A stretch of 64,000 nt of DNA from the NCBI GenBank assembly GCA_030386875.1, contig CM059576.1, positions 15,938,058 through 16,002,057 of the forward strand, in the 5' to 3' direction. The translations under genes were made by a program, and so were the position numbers. The DNA comes from Morinoia aosen (taxonomy: Eukaryota > Arthropoda > Malacostraca > Amphipoda > Talitridae). Positions 35,001 through 47,000 of this stretch are shown piece after piece. Below the pieces are notes generated by a model. That model was given only the letters and a program-made list of their open reading frames with translations, was not told the origin of the DNA and did no database searches. Positions within the stretch are counted from its first letter, which is position 1, and the number at the start of each line of letters is the position of its first letter.

Positions 35001-38000
35001 AGAAAAAAACGTATCCCACAGCCGCCACCTCCCCATGAAATCTTTGCTGTAGAAAACAAAAGATCTCTCATATCTTAGCCTGCGAAGACCTGGAGTTGGG
35101 ACAGCGACTATCCCAACATTACATCAGTGCAAGCATCAGTTACATTACTTTGTCTCACCCCTACGAAGAGAACTAGGCATCTTTTATTACCGAATTAATT
35201 AAGTCTACCATACATTATCTCAAACTTTGTCTTCACCGTTTAAATACACTTGGTGTTTGCGGTTTGTAGGAACGTGTTTCGTCGACCCTCTCTAATAAAC
35301 ATAACCGCTTTGTTCAATTTTCAATATATCTACTTCTCTTTCTGTTTGGTTTTCAGTTCTTGGTTTTCAGTTCAGAATTTATCGCTACACTCCCATATGA
35401 AATTCAATATTTCATTGTAACCACGCATCATTTTGAACGACGTTGTTTATTTAATAGTATGTATCTCGATTTTAATATTTCTCTCAATTCATAAAGATTT
35501 GAGAGAATAATTTGCAAAAACAAAATTACGAAAGACAGGCGTTTCGCTATCAGCTTAAGACATTCAAGGGATCCGAGTAGTAACGAGAAGTAGCCGAAGT
35601 AATTCTTTGCCTCGTTTGGACATCAAAATTGTTGAAATCAACCAGCGATGTGCTTTGGAGGAACGAAAAGAGTTTCTTTAGGACTCAGATTGAAGTGGTT
35701 GATGTGTCCTTTGGATCCATGTTTATGTTATTCCATAAAGACGTGATGAAAATCTCATTCAATGATGAAATATTAGTTCCTGTCATCGACAACAGTGGAC
35801 AAACGCTTAGCAAAAGATGAAATTCAGCATTCACGCGTCTTGCAGAGAAAGTCTCAAACGTCGTTTCCACAGATGAAATAGAATCAAACTCAGAAAATGG
35901 ATGGTACCTTAAACTTGAAAGTCTTCATTTTGTGCGATTCCAAAGTGATCCCAAAGTGATTCTTCGAACACAGAGAGCAGGTCCAGTAGTTGCGTGGGTA
36001 GCAGGAACCAGAGTTTTCATATTTAGTTGATCGAAGAATCAAAATCAGCAAAGAAAATTGAGACGCTTCCTTAACTAAGAATATTTGACAGCCTAGTTAA
36101 AACACTTCCAAAAATACAAGTGGTTGTATCAGCCAGGCTCGACGCCCCTTCACGGAGCAAAGAAAACTCAAGCCTCAACACGTAACGCTGGTCCTTGAAC
36201 TCTCTGTGCCACATGCTCACTTCGTCTGCAGGCTGCTTTGTGGGGTTTTAAAGGAATTGAAATAACAGAACAATTTCTCACTCCGTTTCAATTACCAGTC
36301 ACTATTTCTTCATATTCTCTGTCAGTCTGAGGTAGTCGGTGATTTGGCGTTAGTTTCTTTGGCGTAACTGAGAAAAAACCAAGAAGTATGGATTTCAATC
36401 TGTTTTCTCATCTAAGATAATTCTCTATTTGTCCATTCAGTACCACATATTCCTCTGCGTTTTCAAACAAATCTATAAAAATTATAGTTTTTACACTCGT
36501 ATCATATGTCAGATTATTAGCTTAATTTGAATTTTGTTTGTTTCCAAAACATGAATGTCTTCAATTTTGTTTTGTAATGACTGAAGTGACAGCTCCATCA
36601 ATATAATGCCAATAATAATAATATGATTTTCATGATCAATTCCATTTGCAGCAGGGACACCAATATTCCCTCGCCACCAATATTCCCAGGAGCATTTCTT
36701 GTTTGCTCAAAAAACGTATGCATTATCATGAGTTGATTCGGAAAAATTCTAACATTTTTCAGTCAGATTCATCGATATGGTATTCACTCACACAATTGAA
36801 TGGCAATGAGGACCTTGGCAGACACAGTCATGTTACTTGTTTAACTATTTTCCAGATTATGAAGCGGAAACTGGTCCACAGAGGCAAAACAGGCTTCCAA
36901 CTTGCGGGCTGCTCAACTACAGTAACGACTGTTATATCAACGCTGGTCTCCAGCTGCTCACCTGCGACCGCATCTTGGCCAGGAGCATCGAGAAGGCGTT
37001 GCCTGGCGAGATGCTGCCCGACGCCCCAGCGACGCAGTCGTTGTGAGTTAAATCGTCGTTGTACTATTTAGAGCGCTGTTTAATTGATTGAAGCGTTTTA
37101 AACGAGGTGATAGTTTACCACGCTTTAATCAATTAAACAGCGCTCTAAATAGTAACCGGGCTTTGGCAAATGCAAGAATAGTGCGTTTGCCTAATAGCAA
37201 ATACGAACGTAATCAGCATTTTTCATACCTCCGATAAGTTTTTCTATCATACTTGAGGTACGAAGTCAGGTTTTCCCTTAACTTCATCGACCATCGATCA
37301 TATTCAGTTAATAAGCTCCTAGAAATTGTAAAGTGTAGCGGAAATGAGTCATTAATTGAAAAACAGCATAGTACAGCTCATTAATAAATCGAAAACTGTC
37401 TACAATTCATACGACTCAACACTCATGGTGTAAGATATCTATTGCATAGTGCGCAAAGTTCAGTGTATCTTTTGCGCAAAGTAAAACGTTCAGTTGATAT
37501 ATGAACAGAATATTTTCATGAAAACTACCCCGTTGTACAATTACCCTCGATTACCTTACTTAGTTAACGCAAAAATAAATAAACTTATTCAGTGCAGACA
37601 TATCATTTAAATGCTTACATCAAATTCAATTTGAAAGCCTAAATCACTTCAGTGATAAGCCTTAGGATATAAGCCCACTTAAGATCACTTAAGTTAAGAT
37701 CACTTAAGATAAGATCACTTAAGACAAGATCTCTTAAGATAAGATCACTTACGACAAGATCACTTATGATAAGATCATTTAAAACCAGATCACTTAAGAT
37801 ATGATCACTTCAGATATAAGCCTCTGCAGGGCGAGGATATTGACTGCGAGAGCAATCGTTAACGAGACATTTGTTCAGACGGCAACTGTCTACCAACCTA
37901 ATAAAACATGATGTCTGCGAAACAATCAATCTGTTCAAAGAGGTCAATTCTCGTGATTTGAAGCTTCATTTTTCTATTTTCATTAAATGATGCTCGATTT

Positions 38001-41000
38001 GGCTGAGGTACGTGTCGTATTTGAATAAATAAAACTAGATCAAAGTGAAGTAAAAGCGTCCAAATTTATCATTTTAATTTTGCAGTAAAAATTAAAGAAG
38101 AATTCTGTTGGGAAAATGTTTTTGAAGTAAATTATACGGAAAAAATTTCATATAAATAATTAACACGAGCAGCTCTTCAAACCAATGACAGAATTCACTA
38201 AGCAGTAAGCTTCATAATGTGTTATTTGATGTTCGCGATGTTACTTCCAAGCTAAAACCTGAAACTTTATAAAAATCATCACTGATAAACTAGTCTCGAA
38301 CGAATGCCTGACACTTATCCACTTTTGACGCTTTGCTCATCCCATATTTTGAGATACAAGAACGTGCCACCGTGCCAGCACCTGAGCATGAACATTAAGG
38401 GCGAGACTGAGCTAAACCTCCCACGCTTGATAGTGATAGTCCTTCATCGTAACCTGCATAAATGTCCGTTGTTTTTAAAAATGTGGAATTTGGGAGTTAT
38501 GAAACGATTTTGTTAAAAAAATACATGGCCAAATGTCTGGAACATGAACAAAATGTCGCCTGTTCAGAAATATAAATTGCTACTCATGTTGTTACCTTCT
38601 TGGTGCGAATTAGGAATTGCTTCCAACTTTGGCTTCGGTCAGTAAGATAAGCTAAATTCATTAAAAAGGTTCAATTCAGCAATCTTATTTTTGGTGTCAA
38701 AAAATTTTCTTGCTAAACTCTTCTTAATATAACTGTATCTTAATATCAAAATAAGAAGTGGGCGTTTGCTGAAGCGACAAATGACCTCAGTAGGCCACTT
38801 TCACCGATATTTCAGGGTAATGACAACTGTTTCCCCTGAAAAGATCTCGCTAAACTGTTCGAGTTTTGGTACACAAAAAGTTGAATTTCTACGAGAATCG
38901 CAAATAAACGCATCTTGAAAAACAAATATTAGCATAGGATTAAATAGCGTGGGAATGAAGGTAAATACCCTCCCCTAATCTCATTCCATCCATGGTTCAT
39001 CGAAGCTTTTGTAGCCTAGCGGTATGGGATTGCTGCAGTGTTTGTCTGTCCGCAGCGAGATGAGCCTATTGTTCTTGGAACAGTAATTGGAGTTTTTTCA
39101 ATAAAGTCGCTCCAACCCAACCGTCTGCTAGAGAGCACCACATGTCTCCAAATAAAGCCACATTTCGATTGCTCTGGGAAAAACGTTTCAGTTGTCACTC
39201 TTTGGGAACGCGTGTGATGACATTGACGAAATACAGTAAGTTTATGGTCCAAAAATACATCGCTCAATATCATTATTCAACTTGAACTTAAAAAATAAAA
39301 CAAAATAAATATCTCCAAAAATAGGATTTCAGCGTACACAGTTTTGCTGCTAGATAAGTCCACCTCTGGTGAAACCAGGGTTGCGGAGTCGGAGTCGGGA
39401 GTCGGAGTCGCCGGAGTCGCATGTTTTAGGGTGGAGTCGGAGTCGGAGTCGGAGTCGCTTCTCTGAAGTGTGGTGGAGTCGGAGTCGGAGTCGGAGTCGC
39501 TACTCTGAAGTGTGATGGAGTCGGAGTCGGAGTCGGAGTCGCTTCTCCGAATGTGGTGGAGTCGGAGTCGGAGTCGGAGTCGTTCATTCGGATGTGGTAG
39601 AGTCGTGGTTGGAGTCGCTATTTTTTGGTGTCTTCGATTCTAATTTTAGCTAAAAATTATTTAAAATTGTTTAAAACCATAAGTAAACAAAACAGAGTTA
39701 GAATACTTTACTAAAAATCTAAAAAATACGCAAGGTTTTTGTTGGTTATTTTGTTTTAAGTTTGAATAGCGTATTTATACCTATCACCTAATACCGTCAT
39801 GTTATCTATTCATTGTGGGTTTGCATACCTATACATATATGATACATACGAGAAAGAAATATAATTGTTCTGAAGTAGTAATGCATATTTTGCAGTTAAA
39901 AAGCAAGAATTAGTAATTGAGAGCATTGCGAATTCGTTCTGTATATTTCTGTTTCGCTCATTACTCCTTCAACCAATACATGGGCACTGGAAAATAGTAG
40001 TAAATGTGTTGCAAGTCACTGGTAGAACATTTCAGCTGATGTAATACATTGTGCTCACATAAGGAGTGGTAACTCTGTACGCTCTTAATGATGCGTTGAT
40101 TGATAATGACTAGTCTTTGCAGAAACTTAGTTATGTTGTGATCATAAATATTTCTAGTCTTTAGGTTATGATTCATTGTCAATGAGTAGTCTTTGCCATA
40201 ACCTGAAGCTATGGTCTGGTGCATAAAGACTTCTAGTTTTCAGGTTATGTTATCAAAATTGATATGGCTGCCTTGTCTTTAGATCAAGTTAACATGTATT
40301 AATAATGAAAATTTCTGCTCATTTCTAAAGTTATTCCTTGAATGTTGTTTGGTTCTTTCAGAGTTATATTGTATTTCACTATATCATCATCATGTTTAAT
40401 TTTCATCTTCGTATCACTCCCCAGTTTCTAAGTAAGCACACGCTGAAATGGAGAATTTCATAATTATGTTGATACAATTTTAAAAGTTGAAATAGTATCC
40501 TTTTTGTTGCATTGTATGATTAATTACTTCTTGTTAAGGAAGATTTGGAAATGTTGTAAGGTTATCAATATCGGCATTGAGACACTTGAAAAAAATTAAA
40601 ATACAATGTAAACGAGCTGCAATGAAAATAATTACACACACTAGCAAAAACTTCACTTATAGTCACACACATATTGTAACTGAAAGCAATGCACTATCTC
40701 AGCTGCAATGGTTGTTGCAGTTATGCGATAGCACAAATTTTCATGCTGGAAACGTTTCAAATTGCTCAAAAAAACACGAAATGAGAAGAACATGGGCGTT
40801 TATTAAAATAAGAAAGTGTCAAATACGAAGTAAAAAGTTCGACGAAAATTAGAGATAGTATCAAATTACACGCAATAAAGCTAGAAGTGACTTTTATTCG
40901 TAAACAAAACGTTCCGAAAACGTCAGGCCCCTGCGACGAAAGCAGAACAACTTTTGCCTATTCTAGCCGAAATGTAACATAGAGTTGAGCAATAATATAA

Positions 41001-44000
41001 CACCTTTTCTGCATTGTTACCCTGCATAGTGTAGGTACAGAGAAGAAAAGGCAGTGTGCAAATTTGGCCTACCTTATCTACACGTATATTATAATTTTGG
41101 GGATTTGAAGCATAGTCATTGAATTAACTATTATAATTTCACTGAATTAGTGCATACTTAGTAATAAAAAACTGTTGAGACATATCTATGCGTCTCAGTG
41201 TAGACAGTGCCTACATTATCTACTCAGAAAACACTTGTCAGTAATATACAGGGAGTTTCAAATTCAGAAGAGGCAAAAAATTGCGCACCTAGTAGAAGAT
41301 GTCCAAATAAAAACTTTTCTTCTATGAAATTTTCCGAAGAAAGATACATTGAGATATTAACCGTTTATCGTTTTAAACGATGAAATTTAACGACTAAATT
41401 ACTCGCAATATTTATTTTGAATTTACGTTGATCGTGCGAAATGTTCTAGTTGCATAGGCTTCTAAATCTCCTGACATGACTCCACTCGATTTTAATTTAT
41501 GGGGGCACATGAAGAGCCTTGTTTATGCTACACCCATTGAGTCTGAGGAAAATCTTGTGGCCAGAATTGCAGTGGCTGCTGGTGAGATGCCTTAGCAAGA
41601 CGTGTTTCCTAATATCTGGCAGCCGTTGAGGCTAACATTCGAAAAGTGTATTTATGTAGGTGGAACACATTTTGAACAATTTTTGTAAAGTAAATTCAAA
41701 ATAAAAATTGCGAGTAATTGTGCCATTCAATTTCATCTGTTAAAACAATAAACAGCTAATACCTCCCAACACCGATTTTTTGGGGAAAATTTCATAGAAC
41801 AAAAAGTGTTTATTTGGCCATTTTCTACTTGATGTGCAATTTTGTGCCTCGTGTTCTGAAACACTCAGTATACATAATTGTGTACACGACTCGTCATAAA
41901 TGACGGGATTCGATATTGTCTGCAAATCTTCCAGATGTGGATCATAAAGAAATATTTCCATCCTAATAGCAACCGCGATTAAAATATTCTAGTACTTGTC
42001 CACTGGTGAGATTCGCATCACAGATACAGTCATTAAGCATCTTTAAGAGCGTGAAAGGGAGACAGACCAACCAACAAAAACGGACAGCCAATTTAATTTG
42101 TTCAATGAAATTTCCTGTTGAATATCTTCCGTATTTCTGATGGCGGCTTTGTGGAAGAAAAAGTTTTCTTCAGTTGGCCTCTCTTAGTTCACAGACAAGA
42201 ATTTGAAATTGTTGAAATTAGTTCTTTCTGTTCTTTGTTTTTTGTTTTGCAGCTGCATCTTTTCTTTCCGTTTTTTGGGTTTAAATTCAACTTTCAATAA
42301 TTATGCACGTTTGAGCTTCCAGCAGACCTGAATTAACCTTAAATCACTGTAATTAACATTACTCGTGACGCTTTGGCGTTCACTCATTAAATTATCTCTG
42401 AGCTTGCTCTGCTTTTGCAGCATGTCGTTCTTTTAATAAAAGTGGGTCTGGTAACTCTAACTTATTTCTCTAGCGTAAAAAGCAGTCTCTTTCTGCGACT
42501 TGAACTCCTCGACCCGGCTCTTGCAGCCTCTTGAATGGGCACTTATTATTTAATGTAATTAATTGTCAATTAATTGTTAAAATCTTAGTGCTATGTGCAA
42601 TCTTGCAATAAGATACGATATTCAGCTAGTCGGCGACCAGACATCTTAAAACTCTGTATCTCTCTCCTCAGACGGCCTCTAAAATTTCCTACCGGAGTAC
42701 CGTGCTGATGACCGGCCGCGTCCGTTGGTTGTCTTCTATTTTTAGCGAGTTTTGTTTTAAAAACTGACCTTACATTAAAGAAGGTCTTCGGTCTCCATTT
42801 TAAAGGAATTTAATGATAAAAATACTACAAAGGATGCTGCTGTGCGTACTGTCGGAATATTCAAGATACGCCTAACTTGGGTACGGTTTCTCTTTTTGCG
42901 CATCTCGGGAAATGACTTGCTGTTGTTTCCTTGAAGTTCTTCTGTATTTGAAATAAATGTTCGAATAGTCGCCCTTAAGTTTTAAATCCTACAACTCCAT
43001 TTTAATAACATTGGAAAGATTACGCTCACGAAATAGCTAAGCCTATTAATTTATTTGTTTAAGAGACACTTGATCTTTTATTGTATAAGAACAATCAACA
43101 CTATACTGGGTGTCCCACAAAAATGTTCCGGACTTTTTAATTGATTATATCTCCGCTTTGAATTAACATATTTTAATTGTCTTTTATTAACAATGTAGTC
43201 AATTTTGTTTCCTTTTCAAATAATTTAAGTTTTTGAAAATCAGTTGAATAACCACTTTAAGATGATCGATTTACTGAAAGGGATAGAAAAATTGTTCAAA
43301 GGGAAAGTTTTAAAAAGAACACTGGTGTTTTTCATTTCTCAATACATACTGTTAAGAATGATTTCATAATGATGTATTATGGAACATACCACCAAGTATT
43401 TAAGCCTTCTGAGAGGTTTCAAGTTTCAAGTGTTCTCAACAATAGTGTTTCAAGAACTGATAGAAAACCGTGGAATATTGGTTAAAACTTTTCGTTCAAT
43501 GGTGGCTAGAAGTAATACTTGCCTTGAGAGAAATGGAGGGTATGCCGAAGGATACTAAATTACTTTATTTATTTAAACGTTATTTAAGGTAATGATTTGT
43601 TACTCTTTAAAATTTTTGTTTGTTCATTTTTATGGAAAGTACAAAATATGGAAGAATATCAATATTGTTTTGAAAAAATTTCCTTTGAACAATTAGTTTT
43701 TCTATCCCTTTCAGTAAATTGATCATTGTAAAGTGGTTATTCAACCGATTGTCAAAAACTTCAATTATTCGAAAAGGAAACAAAATTTACAACATTGTGA
43801 AAAAAGGCAATTCAAATATGTTAATTTAAAGCTGAGATAAAATTAATTAAAAATCGGGGACATTTTTATGTGACACCCGGTATAATAAAAAGCCAGGTGT
43901 CCGTCAATTTATAAATAAGTATATGTTCTCGTGCGTAATTTCCCCTATGTCATTACTATGGGAATCTGCTTGCTTGGACAGTATCATAAATACCATTGCA

Positions 44001-47000
44001 ATATTATGAAAAACCTGGCATCTGCTCACTTATGTTTATGAGTAAAAAACATAGCGTGAAAATCGAATCTACTGTCAAGAAAATGCGGCTTATCGCATTT
44101 AAATTTAAAAGGCATTCAAATGTTTAAAAGGTATGGCAAATTTTTTAAAAACTTCTTGCGAACAATTATTTAAATTATAATGCACAGTTGTTGCTTGCTT
44201 GGTTGTTGTGTGTGTCTGTGACGTTCTTAAAGATGCTTAATGACCGTATCTGTAATACGAGTTTTACCAGTGTACAAGTACGAGAATACTGTATTTTAAT
44301 AGCCGGTACTGTTAGGATGGATATATTTGTTTGCCAATTTTATCTTGATTTTTTTTTTAAAACGATACCATTGAATCGTCATTTATGACCAATCATGTAC
44401 ACTACAGCTTTTTAACTTTAATTTAAAAAAGCTCAAGTTCAATTTAAAAATGCTCAAGTTTAATTTAAAAAAGGTCAAGTTCAATTTAAGGTGATCATCC
44501 CAGGCCCCTGTTGGTCCGGGGGTCATTTCTCATGTTTTTGTTGGAAAAGGACCCTTAGTTGGTGGACTATTCGGTCCTAATATTTTATGGCGCTACGGAC
44601 AATAATTCCGCCCCCCCCCCCGGGGGGTTGAGGGGACCAAAATTTTTCATTTTCGACTGATTTTGACCCCATGTAAAAAAAAACAATAAGAAATGGAAAA
44701 AAAACCCTACTGAGTTTGTTAGCAATGTTTCAAGGATTCTAAAACTGTCTTTGTTCTTGTTCTAGCCTGAAAAAAAGCCCCACTGAGTTTGTTAGAAATG
44801 TTTCAAGGATTCTAAAACTGTCTTTGTTTTTGTTCTAGCATCAAAACTCAATGAGGTGATACAATTTGAAATATACATAAAATATACCAAAAAACTCATT
44901 TTTTGTCCCAAAAAAAAAGTTTTGCCTAAATCGAAAAAATGACTGGAGTAAAGGTTTACTATCACAAAAGACATATACTGGCCAATTTTCAAACGAATCG
45001 GACGAAAAAAGGTCTCCAACGGGGATGATCTCCTTAAAAAAGCTCAAGTTCAATATAAAAAAATTCAAGTTCAATTTAAAAAAGCTCAAGTTTAATTTTA
45101 AAAAGTTCAAGGTCAATTTAAAAAAGCTCAAGTTTAATTTAAAGAAGATTAAGTTTAATTTATTAAGTCTTAAGCAGGCTATATTTAAAAAAAGAGAAAT
45201 TTCAATTTTGAAAAGCGAATGTTTCTAAAATTTCATACATATGTAATAATTATTATAAGTAAAGTTCATTTCTGAGAATGCATATATTCAAAAGTACTGG
45301 CACTGAAGATAGAGTAAATCGAATATCAGACAAACCAAGCCATTGTGATTTTGAACTTAATTTGACATTCTTCATGTTTTACCTATGAATCATTTGGTAA
45401 ATCATTTGATAAACAGATCATCGGTACGTATATCTATTGACAAAAAAATTCCAAATAAATTTTATGTAATAAGTAACTATGTGACAATTAGCAAACTGCA
45501 CTGACTGAAAAGTTGAACATTACATAGCTTCAAAATTATATTTAAACGATAATGCTATACAATAATGGCTTATTATATCATGTTATATAACATAGTATTA
45601 CACATAAAATGTATACCAAATTAAAGGCCAATCTCTCAACTAATAATTTCATTTCTACCCCTTTATCCCAAACCTAAGTGCATTTATACGTTATTTCACA
45701 TCTTTAAATCTTCTAACGCAAGTACGAGTATTCCAGCAAAATGCTTCTGTATCTCTTTGTAAGAGCGAAGTCATAGCCTGGGTGTTATGGCAGTGATGGA
45801 TTCATCTAAAAGTCAACTTTTTAAATTAAACTTGATCTTTTTTGAATTGACCTTGAGCTTTTTTAAATTGACCTTGAACTTTTTTAAATTAAACTTGAGC
45901 TTTTTTAAATTGAACGTGACCTTTTTTAAATTAAACTTGAGTTTTTTTAAATTGAACTTGACCTTTTTTAAATTAAACTTGAGCTTTTTTAAATTAAACT
46001 TGATCTTTTTTAAATTAAAGTTAAAAAGCTGTAGTATCTTGATTATTAACATTATGTAGTCAATTTAAAAGTCGTTCGCTAATAAAGAATATAATGAACA
46101 TATGCACAGGTTTCAACACCTGCAACCGTTTACTACTAAGAATGACTGTCGTGTGTTTATTTATACGTTTTGTGCCACGCTTTTAAGAATAATTGATAGG
46201 AAGAAATTAGCACTGGCGGTCTTGGTTTCAGTTCACGGTCAATTAATACACTTATTTTCGTAGTGCAAGTGCTCTATAATGAGTCATTTTCAAAACAATT
46301 AGAGCGATCCAGAGCCTTATATACTCGAGTTTGTTTCGTGAATACCGAGTTCGGCGGGGTATTGTATATTAAAATGTAGCGTATTGCATATTACAATGTA
46401 GCGTATCGCATGTTACAATATGCTGTATTGTATATTAAAATATACTGTATTACAATGTACTGTATTGCACATTACAATATACATACACAAGTTCGCAGTT
46501 GCTTTCATTCAGTAATGCTGAATTTCTGTATCTTGTATACGACACGAATGGCTATAACTACTTCTCTCGCGGCTCAAAAATACTGTGTTCTGAGTGTTTA
46601 TTACTCATATAAGAAAATTATGTTACCTTTGGAATAAGCTGAGAGCATGGAAACTCCACTCAAACGAAAATTTGTTGAAGAAACCCGTTATTTTTGACGG
46701 TCCGTGTACACTATATAGTTAAGAAATAAAATATTCATCTTATATATTATAAATAGGTGAAGTTGGAGTCACAAAATTGTGAATAGGCGGAGTCGGTGTT
46801 GGAGTCGCCAAATTCTGGAAAAGTGGAGTCGGAGTCGGAGTCGGAGTCGCAAAATTCTGAAAAGGTGGAGTCGGAGTCGGAGTCGGAGTCGCCATATTAT
46901 GAAAAGGTGGAGTCGGAGTCGGAGTCGGAGTCGCCAAATTCTGGAAAGGTGGAGTCGGAGTCGGAGTCGGAGTCGCAAATTTATTCCTCCGACTCCGCAA

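Larger units (their letters stand above)
27067..35118 (-). mobile_element. BEL/Pao LTR retrotransposon, complete in outline but decayed, in USP intron 2
   Basis: Two near-identical LTRs (27067-27852 and 34335-35118) flank gag, zinc-knuckle/protease, RT, RNase H and integrase in the correct minus-strand order. Many frame breaks make it non-autonomous. High LTR similarity suggests fairly recent insertion. The immediate flanking 5-mers (ATCAC left, TTACA right) do not match, so no target duplication was confirmed. It lies antisense to the host gene, the orientation usually better tolerated in introns. Confidence 0.9.
37155..39375. other. USP intron 3, left part
   Basis: Holds the 16-bp tandem repeat (37672-37822) and otherwise AT-rich noncoding DNA. 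Confidence 0.5.
44405..46031. mobile_element. 1.63-kb element with tandem-repeat inverted ends, TA flanked
   Basis: Left end CAGCTTTTTAACTTTAATTT at 44405 equals the reverse complement of the right end at 46031, and TA flanks both sides (44403-44404, 46032-46033). Each end continues into an array of a roughly 18-bp unit, AAGCTCAAGTTCAATTTA-like, on the left in one orientation and on the right inverted. The left array is split by a TTAA-flanked insertion. No transposase seen. Confidence 0.75.

Noticed and set aside
36651..36840. Extra USP exon starting after TTTGCAG at about 36651
   Set aside because: Exons 2 and 3 already join in phase (1 to 1), and no suitable donor or conserved coding was seen in the segment.
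45813..46059. Long Phe/Leu/Asn- and Lys/Leu/Asn-rich frames on both strands (also 45025-45228 and 44841-45131)
   Set aside because: They are direct translations of an 18-bp tandem repeat and its complement; not genes.
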